A stretch of 64,000 nucleotides of DNA from Terriglobia bacterium (GTDB taxonomy: Bacteria; Acidobacteriota; Terriglobia; Bryobacterales; Bryobacteraceae): the NCBI GenBank assembly GCA_020073145.1, contig JAIQFS010000038.1, positions 38,918 through 102,917 on the forward strand. The letters run 5' to 3'. The translations under genes and the position numbers were made by a program. The notes beneath the pieces are model-generated. The model worked only from the letters and a program-made list of their open reading frames with translations. It was not told the DNA's origin and did no database searches. Shown one piece after another: positions 35,304 to 44,166 of this stretch (its first letter is position 1; every line of letters starts with the position of its first letter).

Positions 35304-36644
35304 ATGATTCGGACGCTGCTACGGGCACTGGGGCTGGTCTACTTCATCGCCTTCGTGTCCTTTGGGACGCAGGCGGCGGGGCTGATCGGGTCGCATGGCA
35401 TTTTGCCGTTCGGCGACTATTTAAAGGAGGCGCGCGTATCGCTGGGGGCGGCGGCGTATTGGGAGGTGCCCAGCGTCCTATGGGCGAGGGGGAGCGACGG
35501 CGCGCTGACCGCGGTCTGGGTGCTAGGCGCCTCATGCGCGCTAGTGGCGATTGCCGGCTATCGCCTGCGGATCGCGCTGGCCGCGTGCCTAGTGCTGTGG
35601 CTTTCACTGTGCTCGGTCGGCCAGGATTTTCTCTCGTATCAATGGGACGTGCTGCTGCTCGAAGCGGGATTTCTGGCGATTTTTGCAGACGACTCACCGG
35701 CGCGGGTGTGGCTGTTCCGGTGGCTGATTTTCCGGCTCATGTTTTTCTCGGGCGCGGGGAAGCTGCTGACCGGCGACCCGACCTGGCGCAACCTGACCGC
35801 GCTCCACTTTCACTACGAAACGCAGCCGCTGCCCACGCCGGTGGCCTGGTATCTGGACCAGTTGCCGCTTTGGTTTCAGAAGATCTCGACGGCGTTTGTG
35901 CTGGCGGCGGAGGAGGCGGTGCCGTTCCTGTTCTTCGCGCCGCGGCGTCTGCGGCAGGCGGGAGCCGGGATCACGATTTTGCTGCAACTGCTGATCCTGA
36001 TTGCCGGCAATTACACGTTCTTCAATTTCCTGACGATTTTGCTCGCGTTGTTCTTGCTGGTGGAGACGAAGCGGGCTTCCCAAAGCCGCACGCACCGCAT
36101 CGTCAGTGCGGGGCTGGTGACGTTTGTGGGGGTGACCAGCGCCTTGCTTTTTCTCGAACTGTTCCGAGTAGACTTGCCGCGGGGCGGCGCTGCGATTCTG
36201 CGCGGGATCGCTCCGATGAAGATCGTAAACTCGTATGGCTTGTTCACCGTGATGACGGTGAGGCGGCCGGAGATCGTCGTGGAAGGGTCCCAGGACGGCG
36301 AAACCTGGAGGGCATACGAATTTCCGTACAAGCCCGGCAACGTGATGCGCGCACCGCCGGTGGTCGCGCCGCTGCAGCCGCGGCTCGACTGGCAAATGTG
36401 GTTCGCGGCTCTGGGCACTCGTCAGGAGAATCCGTGGTTCACCAACTTCATGATCCGGCTGCTCGAAGGCGAGCCGAGCGTTTTGCGACTGCTATCGTAC
36501 AATCCGTTCCCCACGGCTCCCCCGCAATACATTCGCGCGCGCATCTTCCTCTACCACTTCACCCACTTCGGCGAGCGCGCCTGGTGGCGGCGCGAAGAAG
36601 AGGGAACGTACTTCCCGGTCGTGAGCCTCAAGCAGGCGCAGTAG
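35304..36644 (+). CDS. Lipase maturation factor family membrane protein
   Basis: 446 residues; the ATG follows gaggag. About six membrane helices lie in the first 290 residues. The family signature is RLMFFSGAGKLLTGDPTWRNLTALHFHYETQPLPTPVAWYLDQLP (split here at TWRNLTAL), near residue 145. The C-terminal soluble domain has EVVVEGSQDGETWRAYEFPYKPG-like and WFTNFMIRLLEGEPSVLRLL. Vertebrate LMF1 helps lipases fold in the ER; the bacterial role is unknown, perhaps folding or redox work at the membrane. The first codons are duplicated 180 bp upstream. Confidence 0.9.
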   Translation: MIRTLLRALGLVYFIAFVSFGTQAAGLIGSHGILPFGDYLKEARVSLGAAAYWEVPSVLWARGSDGALTAVWVLGASCALVAIAGYRLRIALAACLVLWLSLCSVGQDFLSYQWDVLLLEAGFLAIFADDSPARVWLFRWLIFRLMFFSGAGKLLTGDPTWRNLTALHFHYETQPLPTPVAWYLDQLPLWFQKISTAFVLAAEEAVPFLFFAPRRLRQAGAGITILLQLLILIAGNYTFFNFLTILLALFLLVETKRASQSRTHRIVSAGLVTFVGVTSALLFLELFRVDLPRGGAAILRGIAPMKIVNSYGLFTVMTVRRPEIVVEGSQDGETWRAYEFPYKPGNVMRAPPVVAPLQPRLDWQMWFAALGTRQENPWFTNFMIRLLEGEPSVLRLLSYNPFPTAPPQYIRARIFLYHFTHFGERAWWRREEEGTYFPVVSLKQAQ

Positions 36645-36848
36645 GACAGAATCGGTTCAACCGTACTGAAACTGACATTCCGGAGAGATCAAGAGTCCCT
36701 GATTTTCGCCTAGCCCTCCAAAAAAGATAGAATCGGCCTGTGGGCCACCAAGCCCCGAACGGAGTAGGTCGCCGCGCCTGAGGGGCTGGCCCTTTCCATG
36801 ATCAAGACTCTTTTCCGGCGGGCGAAGCCGGCTCTGCAACTCGGCGCA

Positions 36849-37847
36849 ATGAAATACACCAACTTGGGCCGCAGCGGGCTCAAGGTCTCGCGGATCTGTC
36901 TGGGGGCCATGTCCTTTGGAAGCCCGGAGTGGCAGGCCTGGACTATTCCTGAAGATCAGGCCGGCTCCTGGTCAAACGAGCGCTGGAGCTAGGCATCAAC
37001 TTTTTCGATACGGCCGACGTTTACTCCAACGGGCTCAGCGAAGAGATCCTGGGCCGGGCGTTGGCTGACTTTGCCCCACGCCACCAGATCGTGCTGGCCA
37101 CGAAAGTCAACGGACCGATGGGCGAGGGGCCCAACGATCGGGGACTGTCTCGCAAAGTCTCGCAAGCACATCATGCATGCCGTGGACGCGTCCCTCCGCC
37201 GCCTCCGCACCGACTATATCGACCTGTACCAGATTCATCGATGGGATTATGAGGTACCCATCGAAGAGACCCTGGAAGCGTTGAACGACCTGATTCGCTC
37301 CGGGAAGGTCCTCTATATGGGGGCTTCCAGCATGTTCGCCTGGGAATTTTCCGAGGCGCTCCACCTCTGCGAGCGGCATGGGTGGACCGGCTTCGTGTCG
37401 ATGCAGAATCACTACAACCTGGCCTATCGCGAAGAAGAACGGGAGATGCTGCCTCTGTGCCGTCATCATGGGATCGCGGTGCTGCCGTGGAGTCCTCTCG
37501 CCCGCGGGTTGTTGGCGGGGACGCGACGAAACGGCGATGCGGGTTTGACACCGCGAGCCAGGACTGATGAATACTCGCGGCGCCTGTACTACGAGCCCCA
37601 CGATTTCGAGGTTGCGAAGCGTGCGGCAGAAATCGCTCGGGCCCGCGGCGAAGAGCCCGCCCAAATCGCCATGGCATGGCTGCTTGCGCAGCCCGCAGTG
37701 ACAGCTCCGGTGTTGGGAGCCACGCGCCTCGATCACGTGGAAGAAGCCGTGGCCGCCCTCAACATTGTCCTGGACCCGGGCGAAATGCAGCGCCTGGAGG
37801 AGTTGTACCGGCCGCATCCCGTCCTCGGCCACGAAGGTCCGCGATGA
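36849..37847 (+). pseudogene. Aldo/keto reductase with two compensating frameshifts
   Basis: From the ATG at 36849 the protein starts MKYTNLGRSGLKVSRICLGAMSFG, as in YajO/Kv-beta-type aldo/keto reductases. Near 36,965 one base appears lost; the next frame reads [25 protein letters not shown] (catalytic D/Y region) and [18 protein letters not shown]. At about 37148-37167 the 10-bp unit tctcgcaaag is tandemly repeated, which returns the gene to its first frame: [27 protein letters not shown] to the end at 37847. About 180 bp are thus out of frame. The 3' end overlaps the radical SAM start (ATGA). Confidence 0.85.
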
Positions 37848-39334
37848 AACTGGCGTCCATCCAGCTTCCCATCTGGAAGCCGCGGTCCATCTCAACCCCC
37901 GGGGCGTTCGACGTCGATCCCGAATTCATGACGGCGCCGATGCCGAAGATTCTTTGGATCGAGCTGACGTCCAAGTGCCCCTTCGACTGCGCCTTCTGCA
38001 CGCGCAAGGTGCGCTTCGGCGCTGGCCGGCATCTGGATTTCGACCTCTATGGTCGCCTGATTGCCGAGCTGGATTCGCCCGACTTCATCGGCCTCAATTA
38101 TTCCGGAGAATCCATTTACTATCCGAAGCTGCTGGAGGCGATCGCGCTGGCTACCTCGACGGGCGCAGCCACCGAGTTGGTCACGGCGTTCTCCACGATC
38201 TCGGAGCCTCTCCTGCGCGGGATTGTGGAAAGCGGTCTCGACCGCCTGGCCATCTCGCTCCACACCATGGACCCGCAGCAATACCAGCGGATTTACCGGT
38301 TCGGCTCGCTCGAACTGCTGAAGCGGCGCGTGGCCGATTTCCTGGAGTGGAAGGCGAAGCTCGGCGTGCAGAAGCCACGCCTCGATTTTTGTTTTGTCGC
38401 CATGAGCGAGAATCTCGACCAGCTTCAGGCGGTGGCCGAATACGCAATTGCCGCGGGAGTTCCCGAGCTTTCAATCCATCCCATTATCGGGCGTCATCTG
38501 GTGCCGCACGATTTCTCCACGGAATTGGTGAAGAGCCGGCTCCGGGACGAATTCAAGGGCGCACTGCGCGACGCGATCCATGCAGTCCGGGGGCCGCATC
38601 CGGGGTTTACTCTGAACGTGCTCAATCCCGATCTGGATCCGGAGCCCCGGCTCAGCCGCGCACCGGCATACTACGCCCCGGCTCTCCCCACACAGGCGCG
38701 AATCTACAGCTGCGATCAGTCGCCGTTTGAAAGCGTCCATATTCTATCCAGCGGAAACGTAGTGGTCTGCGAAGTCCACGATGAGGTTTCGCTCGGGAAT
38801 CTCGCGACACAGTCTTTGCGGGAGATCTGGACTGGGGAGCGCTATCACGAATTTCGGCGCCGCTACGTCAGTGCTTCGGTGCCCGAATGCCGCACTTGCG
38901 TCTGGAAGTTGGCGTACGAGCCGCAGCAATGGACATCCGGAGTGATCGTCGCGGACGGAATGAGCCCGCAACTGCTCCGGGGATGGCACAGCCACGAAGG
39001 CGCCGATCTCATTTGGGGCAAGAAGGAGGCTCTGGTCGCGATCGCAAACCCGTACCGACGGAAACGGGTTCGGATTGCCGGTGTGCTACCGCACGCCAAT
39101 GGTGGCGAGTCGAACCACCTGGCCGTCAGCTGCAATCATCGGCAGATCGGCGGCTTTGACAATCGCTCGGCGGCCTTTGCTTCCTTCGATGTCGTCCTGA
39201 GCCTGCCCGAGGAATGGGATCGTCTTTACCTCGTGCTCTGGACTTCTCACCTGCACTGTCCTTCTCTGCACACCTCTACCAGCGATTCTCGAGACTTGGG
39301 TGTCGGGTTGACACGCGTCGAGGTCTGCGACTGA
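37844..39334 (+). CDS. Radical SAM/SPASM domain protein
   Basis: 496 residues. The SAM [4Fe-4S] motif is CPFDCAFC at about residues 44-51 (CxxxCxxC), followed by FIGLNYSGES. The SPASM-type C-terminal cluster region has YSCDQSPFESVHILSSGNVVVCEVHDEVSLGNLATQSLREIW (abbreviated) and CRTCVW. Residues about 370-496 are an added beta-rich domain with no match I know. SPASM proteins modify peptides or carbohydrates through radical chemistry. It overlaps the broken aldo/keto reductase gene and is followed with no gap by a GT2 glycosyltransferase, so they probably serve one pathway. No precursor peptide gene is visible nearby. Confidence 0.9.
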   Translation: MKLASIQLPIWKPRSISTPGAFDVDPEFMTAPMPKILWIELTSKCPFDCAFCTRKVRFGAGRHLDFDLYGRLIAELDSPDFIGLNYSGESIYYPKLLEAIALATSTGAATELVTAFSTISEPLLRGIVESGLDRLAISLHTMDPQQYQRIYRFGSLELLKRRVADFLEWKAKLGVQKPRLDFCFVAMSENLDQLQAVAEYAIAAGVPELSIHPIIGRHLVPHDFSTELVKSRLRDEFKGALRDAIHAVRGPHPGFTLNVLNPDLDPEPRLSRAPAYYAPALPTQARIYSCDQSPFESVHILSSGNVVVCEVHDEVSLGNLATQSLREIWTGERYHEFRRRYVSASVPECRTCVWKLAYEPQQWTSGVIVADGMSPQLLRGWHSHEGADLIWGKKEALVAIANPYRRKRVRIAGVLPHANGGESNHLAVSCNHRQIGGFDNRSAAFASFDVVLSLPEEWDRLYLVLWTSHLHCPSLHTSTSDSRDLGVGLTRVEVCD

Positions 39335-40402
39335 ATGCAGGCGATCGGCCCCATCCGCCATCCTGCACGAAGCCGTCTTCTATACCTGGCTTTGCGTTTG
39401 GCCGAAAGGTCCGGTCATCGATGGAAGACTCTCGCGCCGCGGCCTAGCCCCGAGTTGAAGCCCGTTCAACCCGGAGTTTCGGTCGTAATTCCCGAGCGTG
39501 ATAATCCCGGTGTGCTGAGGGAGTGCCTGGAGCGGGTTGCTATCGCACGGCGGCAGCTTTCCGAGCCTTGCGAGGTGATTGTGGTGGTCAACGGGTCGCC
39601 GCCCTCGCGCTACCGGCCGCTAGTCGAAGCCCATCCGCAGGTCCGCTGGCTTTTTTCAAAAAAGCCGCTTTGGTATTGCGGCGCTGTGCGGCGCGGCATC
39701 AGGGTCGCCCGATACGACTGGGTGTATCTGTTGAACAGCGACATGATTCTGGATGCCTCCGCGCTGGCGTCGGTTGTGAAATGGCGGTCGCCTCGTGTGT
39801 TTGCCGTAGCTTCTCAAGTCTTCTTTCGAGATCCCAACAAACGCCGTGAGGAGACCGGCTGGACGCTGTTTCGCGAGACGGGCGGGCCGATCGAGATTCT
39901 GGACGAGGTGCCGGAAGATGACCGCCGCGTGCGCGGCACTCTATACGCGGGCGGCGGCGCCTCGCTCTTCCGGCGCTGCCTCCTCGAAGAATTGGCGCGC
40001 GACTCCGCGGCCTATGTTCCGTTCTATTGGGAAGACGTGGAATGGGGCGCCCGAGCCTGGATGCTGGGGTACGAGAGCCTGTACTGCCCCTCGTCCCGGG
40101 CCTGGCACGGGCACCGGATGACCAATCGCTTGTTTTTTTCGGAACCAGACATCGACCGGATTCTCGCTCGAAACCGCTTGGTGTTTCATCTTCGAAACGC
40201 TCCTCTGGCTGGACCGTTCGACGCTTTTGCGGGCATGCTCAACCACTTGGATGACACATCCCTAGAAGAGATCCTGGAGTTCGGCCGGATGGCCCGGATT
40301 GTGTGCGGACACTTTCAGAGCTGTCTGCTGCCAGCAGACTACTCGGCGCTGGAGGGCACCTGGGAGAGGCGCTACGGCGAGGTTGACGAGTGCGTCTCGT
40401 GA
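39335..40402 (+). CDS. Family 2 glycosyltransferase
   Basis: 355 residues. GT-A fold starting at about residue 45: VSVVIPERDNPGVLRECLERV, then VVVNGSPPSRY and the nucleotide-sugar metal motif YLLNSDM (DxD variant S-D) near 130. The acceptor/base region FYWEDVEWGARAWMLGY, near 230, has the ED motif of rhamnosyl- and galactofuranosyltransferase-like enzymes (WcaA/RfbN type). ATG directly follows the radical SAM stop. No membrane helices. Probably acts on a polysaccharide or glycan intermediate in the cytoplasm. Confidence 0.88.
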   Translation: MQAIGPIRHPARSRLLYLALRLAERSGHRWKTLAPRPSPELKPVQPGVSVVIPERDNPGVLRECLERVAIARRQLSEPCEVIVVVNGSPPSRYRPLVEAHPQVRWLFSKKPLWYCGAVRRGIRVARYDWVYLLNSDMILDASALASVVKWRSPRVFAVASQVFFRDPNKRREETGWTLFRETGGPIEILDEVPEDDRRVRGTLYAGGGASLFRRCLLEELARDSAAYVPFYWEDVEWGARAWMLGYESLYCPSSRAWHGHRMTNRLFFSEPDIDRILARNRLVFHLRNAPLAGPFDAFAGMLNHLDDTSLEEILEFGRMARIVCGHFQSCLLPADYSALEGTWERRYGEVDECVS

Positions 40403-40424
40403 CCTTTCCCGGCACGGATGACGG

Positions 40425-41840
40425 CTACGCGAACAAGGAACAGGCGGCCAGCGCCACCTGTACAGACTCCGGCAATGCCCGCCGCTCGTCCACGGACTGA
40501 AGGTACCGCGCCACGTCCGGCGACATGGGGGGAACCGGATTCTCTTCGCAACTGAGACAGTACGGAGAGGGTCCTGCCACACTTCCATCCGGTCTGCGGC
40601 CCCTACGGCACTGGCGGCGGGCCAGCATCGCATCGGACGAATTGACCACCTCGCCCGTGTTTTCGCCGTTGAATTTCGCGTACACCAGATGGCGCGGCTC
40701 CGGTGCGCCCATAGGGGGCAGGCAGCAAGGCGTGATGCGCCGGGCGGCGTCCATCGTCAAGCTGTAGTAAAGCCAGTTGCAGGTGGATTTAGCGGCGGAG
40801 GGCTCGCGCTGCCCACCACCGACCGCGTTGTAACGATCGGCCCAGGATTCACCGAAGACGGAGTCGATTCGATCGGCATTGCGATTCAGCGAGGCCCGCT
40901 CCGCGGCTCCACACCAGTTATAAGGTTCGGAAAACAGCGTTGACCCAAAAGGAGCGGTCTCGGCCACCTTGATGCTCGGGTCATCGTGTTCCACTGAATT
41001 GGGCTTCGCGATTACCAGCTGGTCGATGCCGATCTGGCGCGCTAATTTGGCGGCGGCCTCCACTTCGTGCGCGTTGTGTTCGAAAGCCAGGAACTGCCAA
41101 ACCAACCAAGGCTTCCGGCTCGACTGTGCCGCGCGCGCCCGCACCATCGCCCGAAGGTTCTCGATGACCAAGTCGAAGTCGCCACCGCGTCGATACCGGC
41201 TGTACGTGGCTACACTAGCCCCGTCGATGGCTGCCACCAGCCGATCCAACCCCGAAGCAACCAACGATTCCGCGTCGAGCCGCATCGACAGACTCGTTGA
41301 GGTCAGCGTATACAGGAGGTGGCTTTTGGCTGGCTTCACAAACTCCGGAAACCGGCGGTGCAGCAGCGGTTCTCCGTCGCGGAATAGAGCGATGTTGATT
41401 GCGAACGGGCCGAATTCACGGCAGAAGTCATCGAAGGCCTCGACACCTAAGGTGGCTGACGGCCAATCAAATCTTGACGCCCAATCGGCGTTAGCGCTAT
41501 GGAGACAACTCGGGCATCGCAAGTGGCAGGCGTTGGTGGGATCGATCTGCAATTGGAGGGGACGCGATGCCAACGCCGAGTCGCGATTCCGGAAGTGATA
41601 GTCAGCGGTAAAAGCATTGGCCGCCTTCAACGCCACCAGCTTACAGAAGGAGTCGTTGCCGGGCTCCGGGTAGCGACTCCGCAGCCGGCGAAAGGCGTTC
41701 TGCTGAAACTGGTCGAGCGCGGAGAAAAAAGCCGGCGGATCGGACAAGTGGCGTGAGGGTGCCAGTAATTCGGGATTGAGACCCAGGAATCGGCCAACAG
41801 CCCCCCAGAGGCTGGACCGTGACAGCGCCTGCCCGGCCAT
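40425..41840 (-). CDS. Radical SAM/SPASM-like protein, second
   Basis: 471 residues. The cluster motif CHLRCPSC (residues about 104-111) follows LQLQIDPTNA, and FRDGEPLLHRRFPEFV is the typical next strand/helix. The C-terminus holds TCNWLYYSLTMDAARRITPCCLPP and YCLSCEENPVPP, a SPASM-like second cluster. The N-terminal 90 residues are an extra helical domain. It is convergent with the GT2 gene (22 bp between ends). Its similarity to the first radical SAM protein is limited to the core, so the two are not a recent duplication. Confidence 0.88.
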   Translation of the reverse strand: MAGQALSRSSLWGAVGRFLGLNPELLAPSRHLSDPPAFFSALDQFQQNAFRRLRSRYPEPGNDSFCKLVALKAANAFTADYHFRNRDSALASRPLQLQIDPTNACHLRCPSCLHSANADWASRFDWPSATLGVEAFDDFCREFGPFAINIALFRDGEPLLHRRFPEFVKPAKSHLLYTLTSTSLSMRLDAESLVASGLDRLVAAIDGASVATYSRYRRGGDFDLVIENLRAMVRARAAQSSRKPWLVWQFLAFEHNAHEVEAAAKLARQIGIDQLVIAKPNSVEHDDPSIKVAETAPFGSTLFSEPYNWCGAAERASLNRNADRIDSVFGESWADRYNAVGGGQREPSAAKSTCNWLYYSLTMDAARRITPCCLPPMGAPEPRHLVYAKFNGENTGEVVNSSDAMLARRQCRRGRRPDGSVAGPSPYCLSCEENPVPPMSPDVARYLQSVDERRALPESVQVALAACSLFA

Positions 41841-41961
41841 TCCATGAGTCTATCAGGACGAAAAAGGAGCGACTGGCTTTCAGAACCGCGATGGCCTTGA
41901 GACTGTGAGGGTTGACACAGCCGGCCAGCGTTCCAACCTCAGAATGATCAGGACGCGTGGC

Positions 41962-42705
41962 CTACGCCGCCGTCAGCAGAATCGGAGCGCACTTAGTGAT
42001 CACTAGAGTGTGCTCGTAGTGCGCTGCCAGACTGCCGTCTGCGGTGCGGACGGTCCAGCGGTCCGGTTGCAGGACGCCGCGGCCTGTGCCGGCGGCGATG
42101 ATAGGCTCGATGGTGATGACCAGGCCTTCCGTGAGGCGCGTGCGAGAGCGCGGATCGTGATAGTTGGGAACGCTGGGTGGTTCGTGGATGGTGCGGCCGA
42201 CTCCGTGGCCGCAGAGATCGCGGATGACATGGAAGCCGCAGCGGCGGGTTTCCTGCTCGACAGCGCGGCCGATATCGGAGACGCGGTTGCCGGCACGCGC
42301 CGTGCGCACGGCTTGATGGAATGCACTCTCGGCGCAGCGAACCAGGGCGGCAGCGGTTTCGCTGACCTCACCCACCTGGATGGTGACCGCGGCGTCGGCA
42401 TAGTAGCCGTTTTTCTCGGCGACCAGGTCGAGCTTGACCAAATCACCGGTTTCTAGCGCGCGCGAACCGGGGATTCCATGGATGGCTTCGTCATTCACGC
42501 TGATGCACAGCGCACCCGGAAATCCGTAAACCTTGGGTGGGGCCGATTGGGCGCCGTGCTGGGCCAGCACACGCGCGCCGATTTCGTCCAGCTCGCCAGT
42601 GGTGATGCCGGGCCGCACGGCGGCAGCGGCGCCGTCGAGCGCCAAGCGGACGATTCGGCCAATGATTCGGAGCTTCTCGAGCTCCGCGTGAGAACGGATG
42701 GACAC
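41962..42705 (-). CDS. map: Methionine aminopeptidase type I
   Basis: 247 residues from a GTG at 42705 preceded by ggagag; longer in-frame codons would reach the divergent gene. Pita-bread fold with the five metal ligands in LVKLDLVAEKNGYYADAAVT (two Asp), CGHGVGRTIHEPPSVPNY (His), VITIEPI (Glu) and HYEHTLVIT (Glu). It removes N-terminal Met from nascent proteins. Usual MetAP-I length. It stands alone, divergent from the MFS transporter gene. Confidence 0.96.
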   Translation of the reverse strand: MSIRSHAELEKLRIIGRIVRLALDGAAAAVRPGITTGELDEIGARVLAQHGAQSAPPKVYGFPGALCISVNDEAIHGIPGSRALETGDLVKLDLVAEKNGYYADAAVTIQVGEVSETAAALVRCAESAFHQAVRTARAGNRVSDIGRAVEQETRRCGFHVIRDLCGHGVGRTIHEPPSVPNYHDPRSRTRLTEGLVITIEPIIAAGTGRGVLQPDRWTVRTADGSLAAHYEHTLVITKCAPILLTAA

Positions 42706-42746
42706 CGTCTCTCCATTATACTGAGTAGGCGGCGGAAGAGGGCTTT

Positions 42747-42766
42747 GGGCAGGCTGAAAGCTGCCC
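42747..42766. repeat. Palindromic element (gggcag...ctgccc) before the MFS gene
   Basis: gggcag and ctgccc are perfect arms around an 8-base loop, ending seven bases before the MFS start codon. Related hairpins precede ffh (48341-48361) and rplS (51626-51653). Confidence 0.5.
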
Positions 42767-42773
42767 CACAAGC

Positions 42774-44162
42774 ATGGGCGAACGGGCCACGATCGACGTC
42801 TCCGAGATCATCGAGCGGCAGAAGCTGACCGGGTTTCTGATCGGGCTGGCCGTCATTTCGTGGATCATCACGTTCTTCGACGGACTTGACTCGAACCTGA
42901 TCAGCTTTGCGTCACCCTACTTCGCTTCGGAATTCCATCTCAATAAGGTGCAGACCGGCAACATCTTCAGCATGGGGCTGCTGGGAACGTTGATCGGCGG
43001 ATTCATTCTCGGCTATGTGGGAGACCGGATCGGGCGGCGGCCGACGATGATTCTGGCCACGGCGGGTTTTGGCGTTCTCACTTTGGGATTTTATCTGGCG
43101 AACAGCTACGGCTCTCTGTGGGCGCTGCGGCTGGCCAACGGAATTCCGCTGGGAGGGATGCTGCCGCTAGCCTGGGCGCTGAACATCGAGTACGCGCCGA
43201 AACGCTACCGGGCCACCATTGTCACGGTCATTATGATGGGCTACTCACTGGGTACCGCGGTGGGCGGGCCGGTGGCCATCTGGTTGATTCCGATGTTCGG
43301 GTGGAGAGCGGTCTTCGTTTTCGGCGGCATCGCGGCGATCGCCAGCGCGATGGTGCTGTTCGTATTGCTACCGGAATCGATCCGGTTCCTGGCGAGCAAG
43401 GGGCAGCAGCCGGAACGCATCGCGGCGGTCATCCAGCGCATCGAAGAGAATCGCGTGGTCCCGGCAGGCGCCGAATTCGTGGTGGGCGATGAAGCGGGGC
43501 ACGCCAAGAATTTCAAGCCGTCACTCCTGTTCTTGGGAGAGCTGCGCTGGATCACACCGCTGATCTGGGTGGCGTACATCTTCAGTTCGATGGCGGTGTT
43601 CTTTATTGTGAACTGGACGCCGCTGGTGTTCGAGGCGCTGAAGTTCACGCGGACCGAGGCGGCCGCGGCGGCTTCGATGAACTCGGCGATGGGCGCGCTG
43701 GGCGGGTTGCTGTTGATGCGCTTCACGGACAAGCGGGGCGCCATCGCCATCACGGCAATGCCCGTGATCACCGGGGGACTGCTGCTGTTCGCGGGTTTCG
43801 TGACCATCGGACACGACGCGTTTCTGGTGCTGAGCGCGCTGATCGGCGGATTTCTGATCGGCGGGCATTTCGGATTGCACAGCATTTGCGGGATCTTCTA
43901 TCCCAGCGCGTATCGCGGCAACGGCGCGGGGTGGGCGACGTCGGTAGCGAAGATCGGCTCGGTGGCGGGTCCGTACCTGGGAGGGATGATCCTGTCGACC
44001 AGCCTGCCGGTGCGGCATATTTACGCGGTGCTGGCGGTGTGCCCGGCGGTGTTCGCCCTCTGCATCTTCGTGGTCGGCCGCAAGCACAGCCGCATTCTCG
44101 GGCGAGAGGCGCTGGCGGCGGAGGCGGCCGGCATCGCGCCCGCCGCCCAGCGAGTTGGATAG
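42774..44162 (+). CDS. MFS transporter, aromatic acid:H+ symporter-like
   Basis: 462 residues with twelve predicted helices and a large central loop (about 205-245). The AAHS-type first helix has WIITFFDGLDSNLISFASPYF with the key DGxD motif, followed by the MFS signature GYVGDRIGRRPTMIL between helices 2 and 3, and LPESIRFLASKGQ after helix 6. Typical substrates are benzoate, hydroxybenzoates and related acids, driven by protons; no aromatic catabolic genes are nearby to identify the substrate. Convergent with the TonB receptor gene (four bases between). Confidence 0.9.
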   Translation: MGERATIDVSEIIERQKLTGFLIGLAVISWIITFFDGLDSNLISFASPYFASEFHLNKVQTGNIFSMGLLGTLIGGFILGYVGDRIGRRPTMILATAGFGVLTLGFYLANSYGSLWALRLANGIPLGGMLPLAWALNIEYAPKRYRATIVTVIMMGYSLGTAVGGPVAIWLIPMFGWRAVFVFGGIAAIASAMVLFVLLPESIRFLASKGQQPERIAAVIQRIEENRVVPAGAEFVVGDEAGHAKNFKPSLLFLGELRWITPLIWVAYIFSSMAVFFIVNWTPLVFEALKFTRTEAAAAASMNSAMGALGGLLLMRFTDKRGAIAITAMPVITGGLLLFAGFVTIGHDAFLVLSALIGGFLIGGHFGLHSICGIFYPSAYRGNGAGWATSVAKIGSVAGPYLGGMILSTSLPVRHIYAVLAVCPAVFALCIFVVGRKHSRILGREALAAEAAGIAPAAQRVG

Positions 44163-44166
44163 ACTC

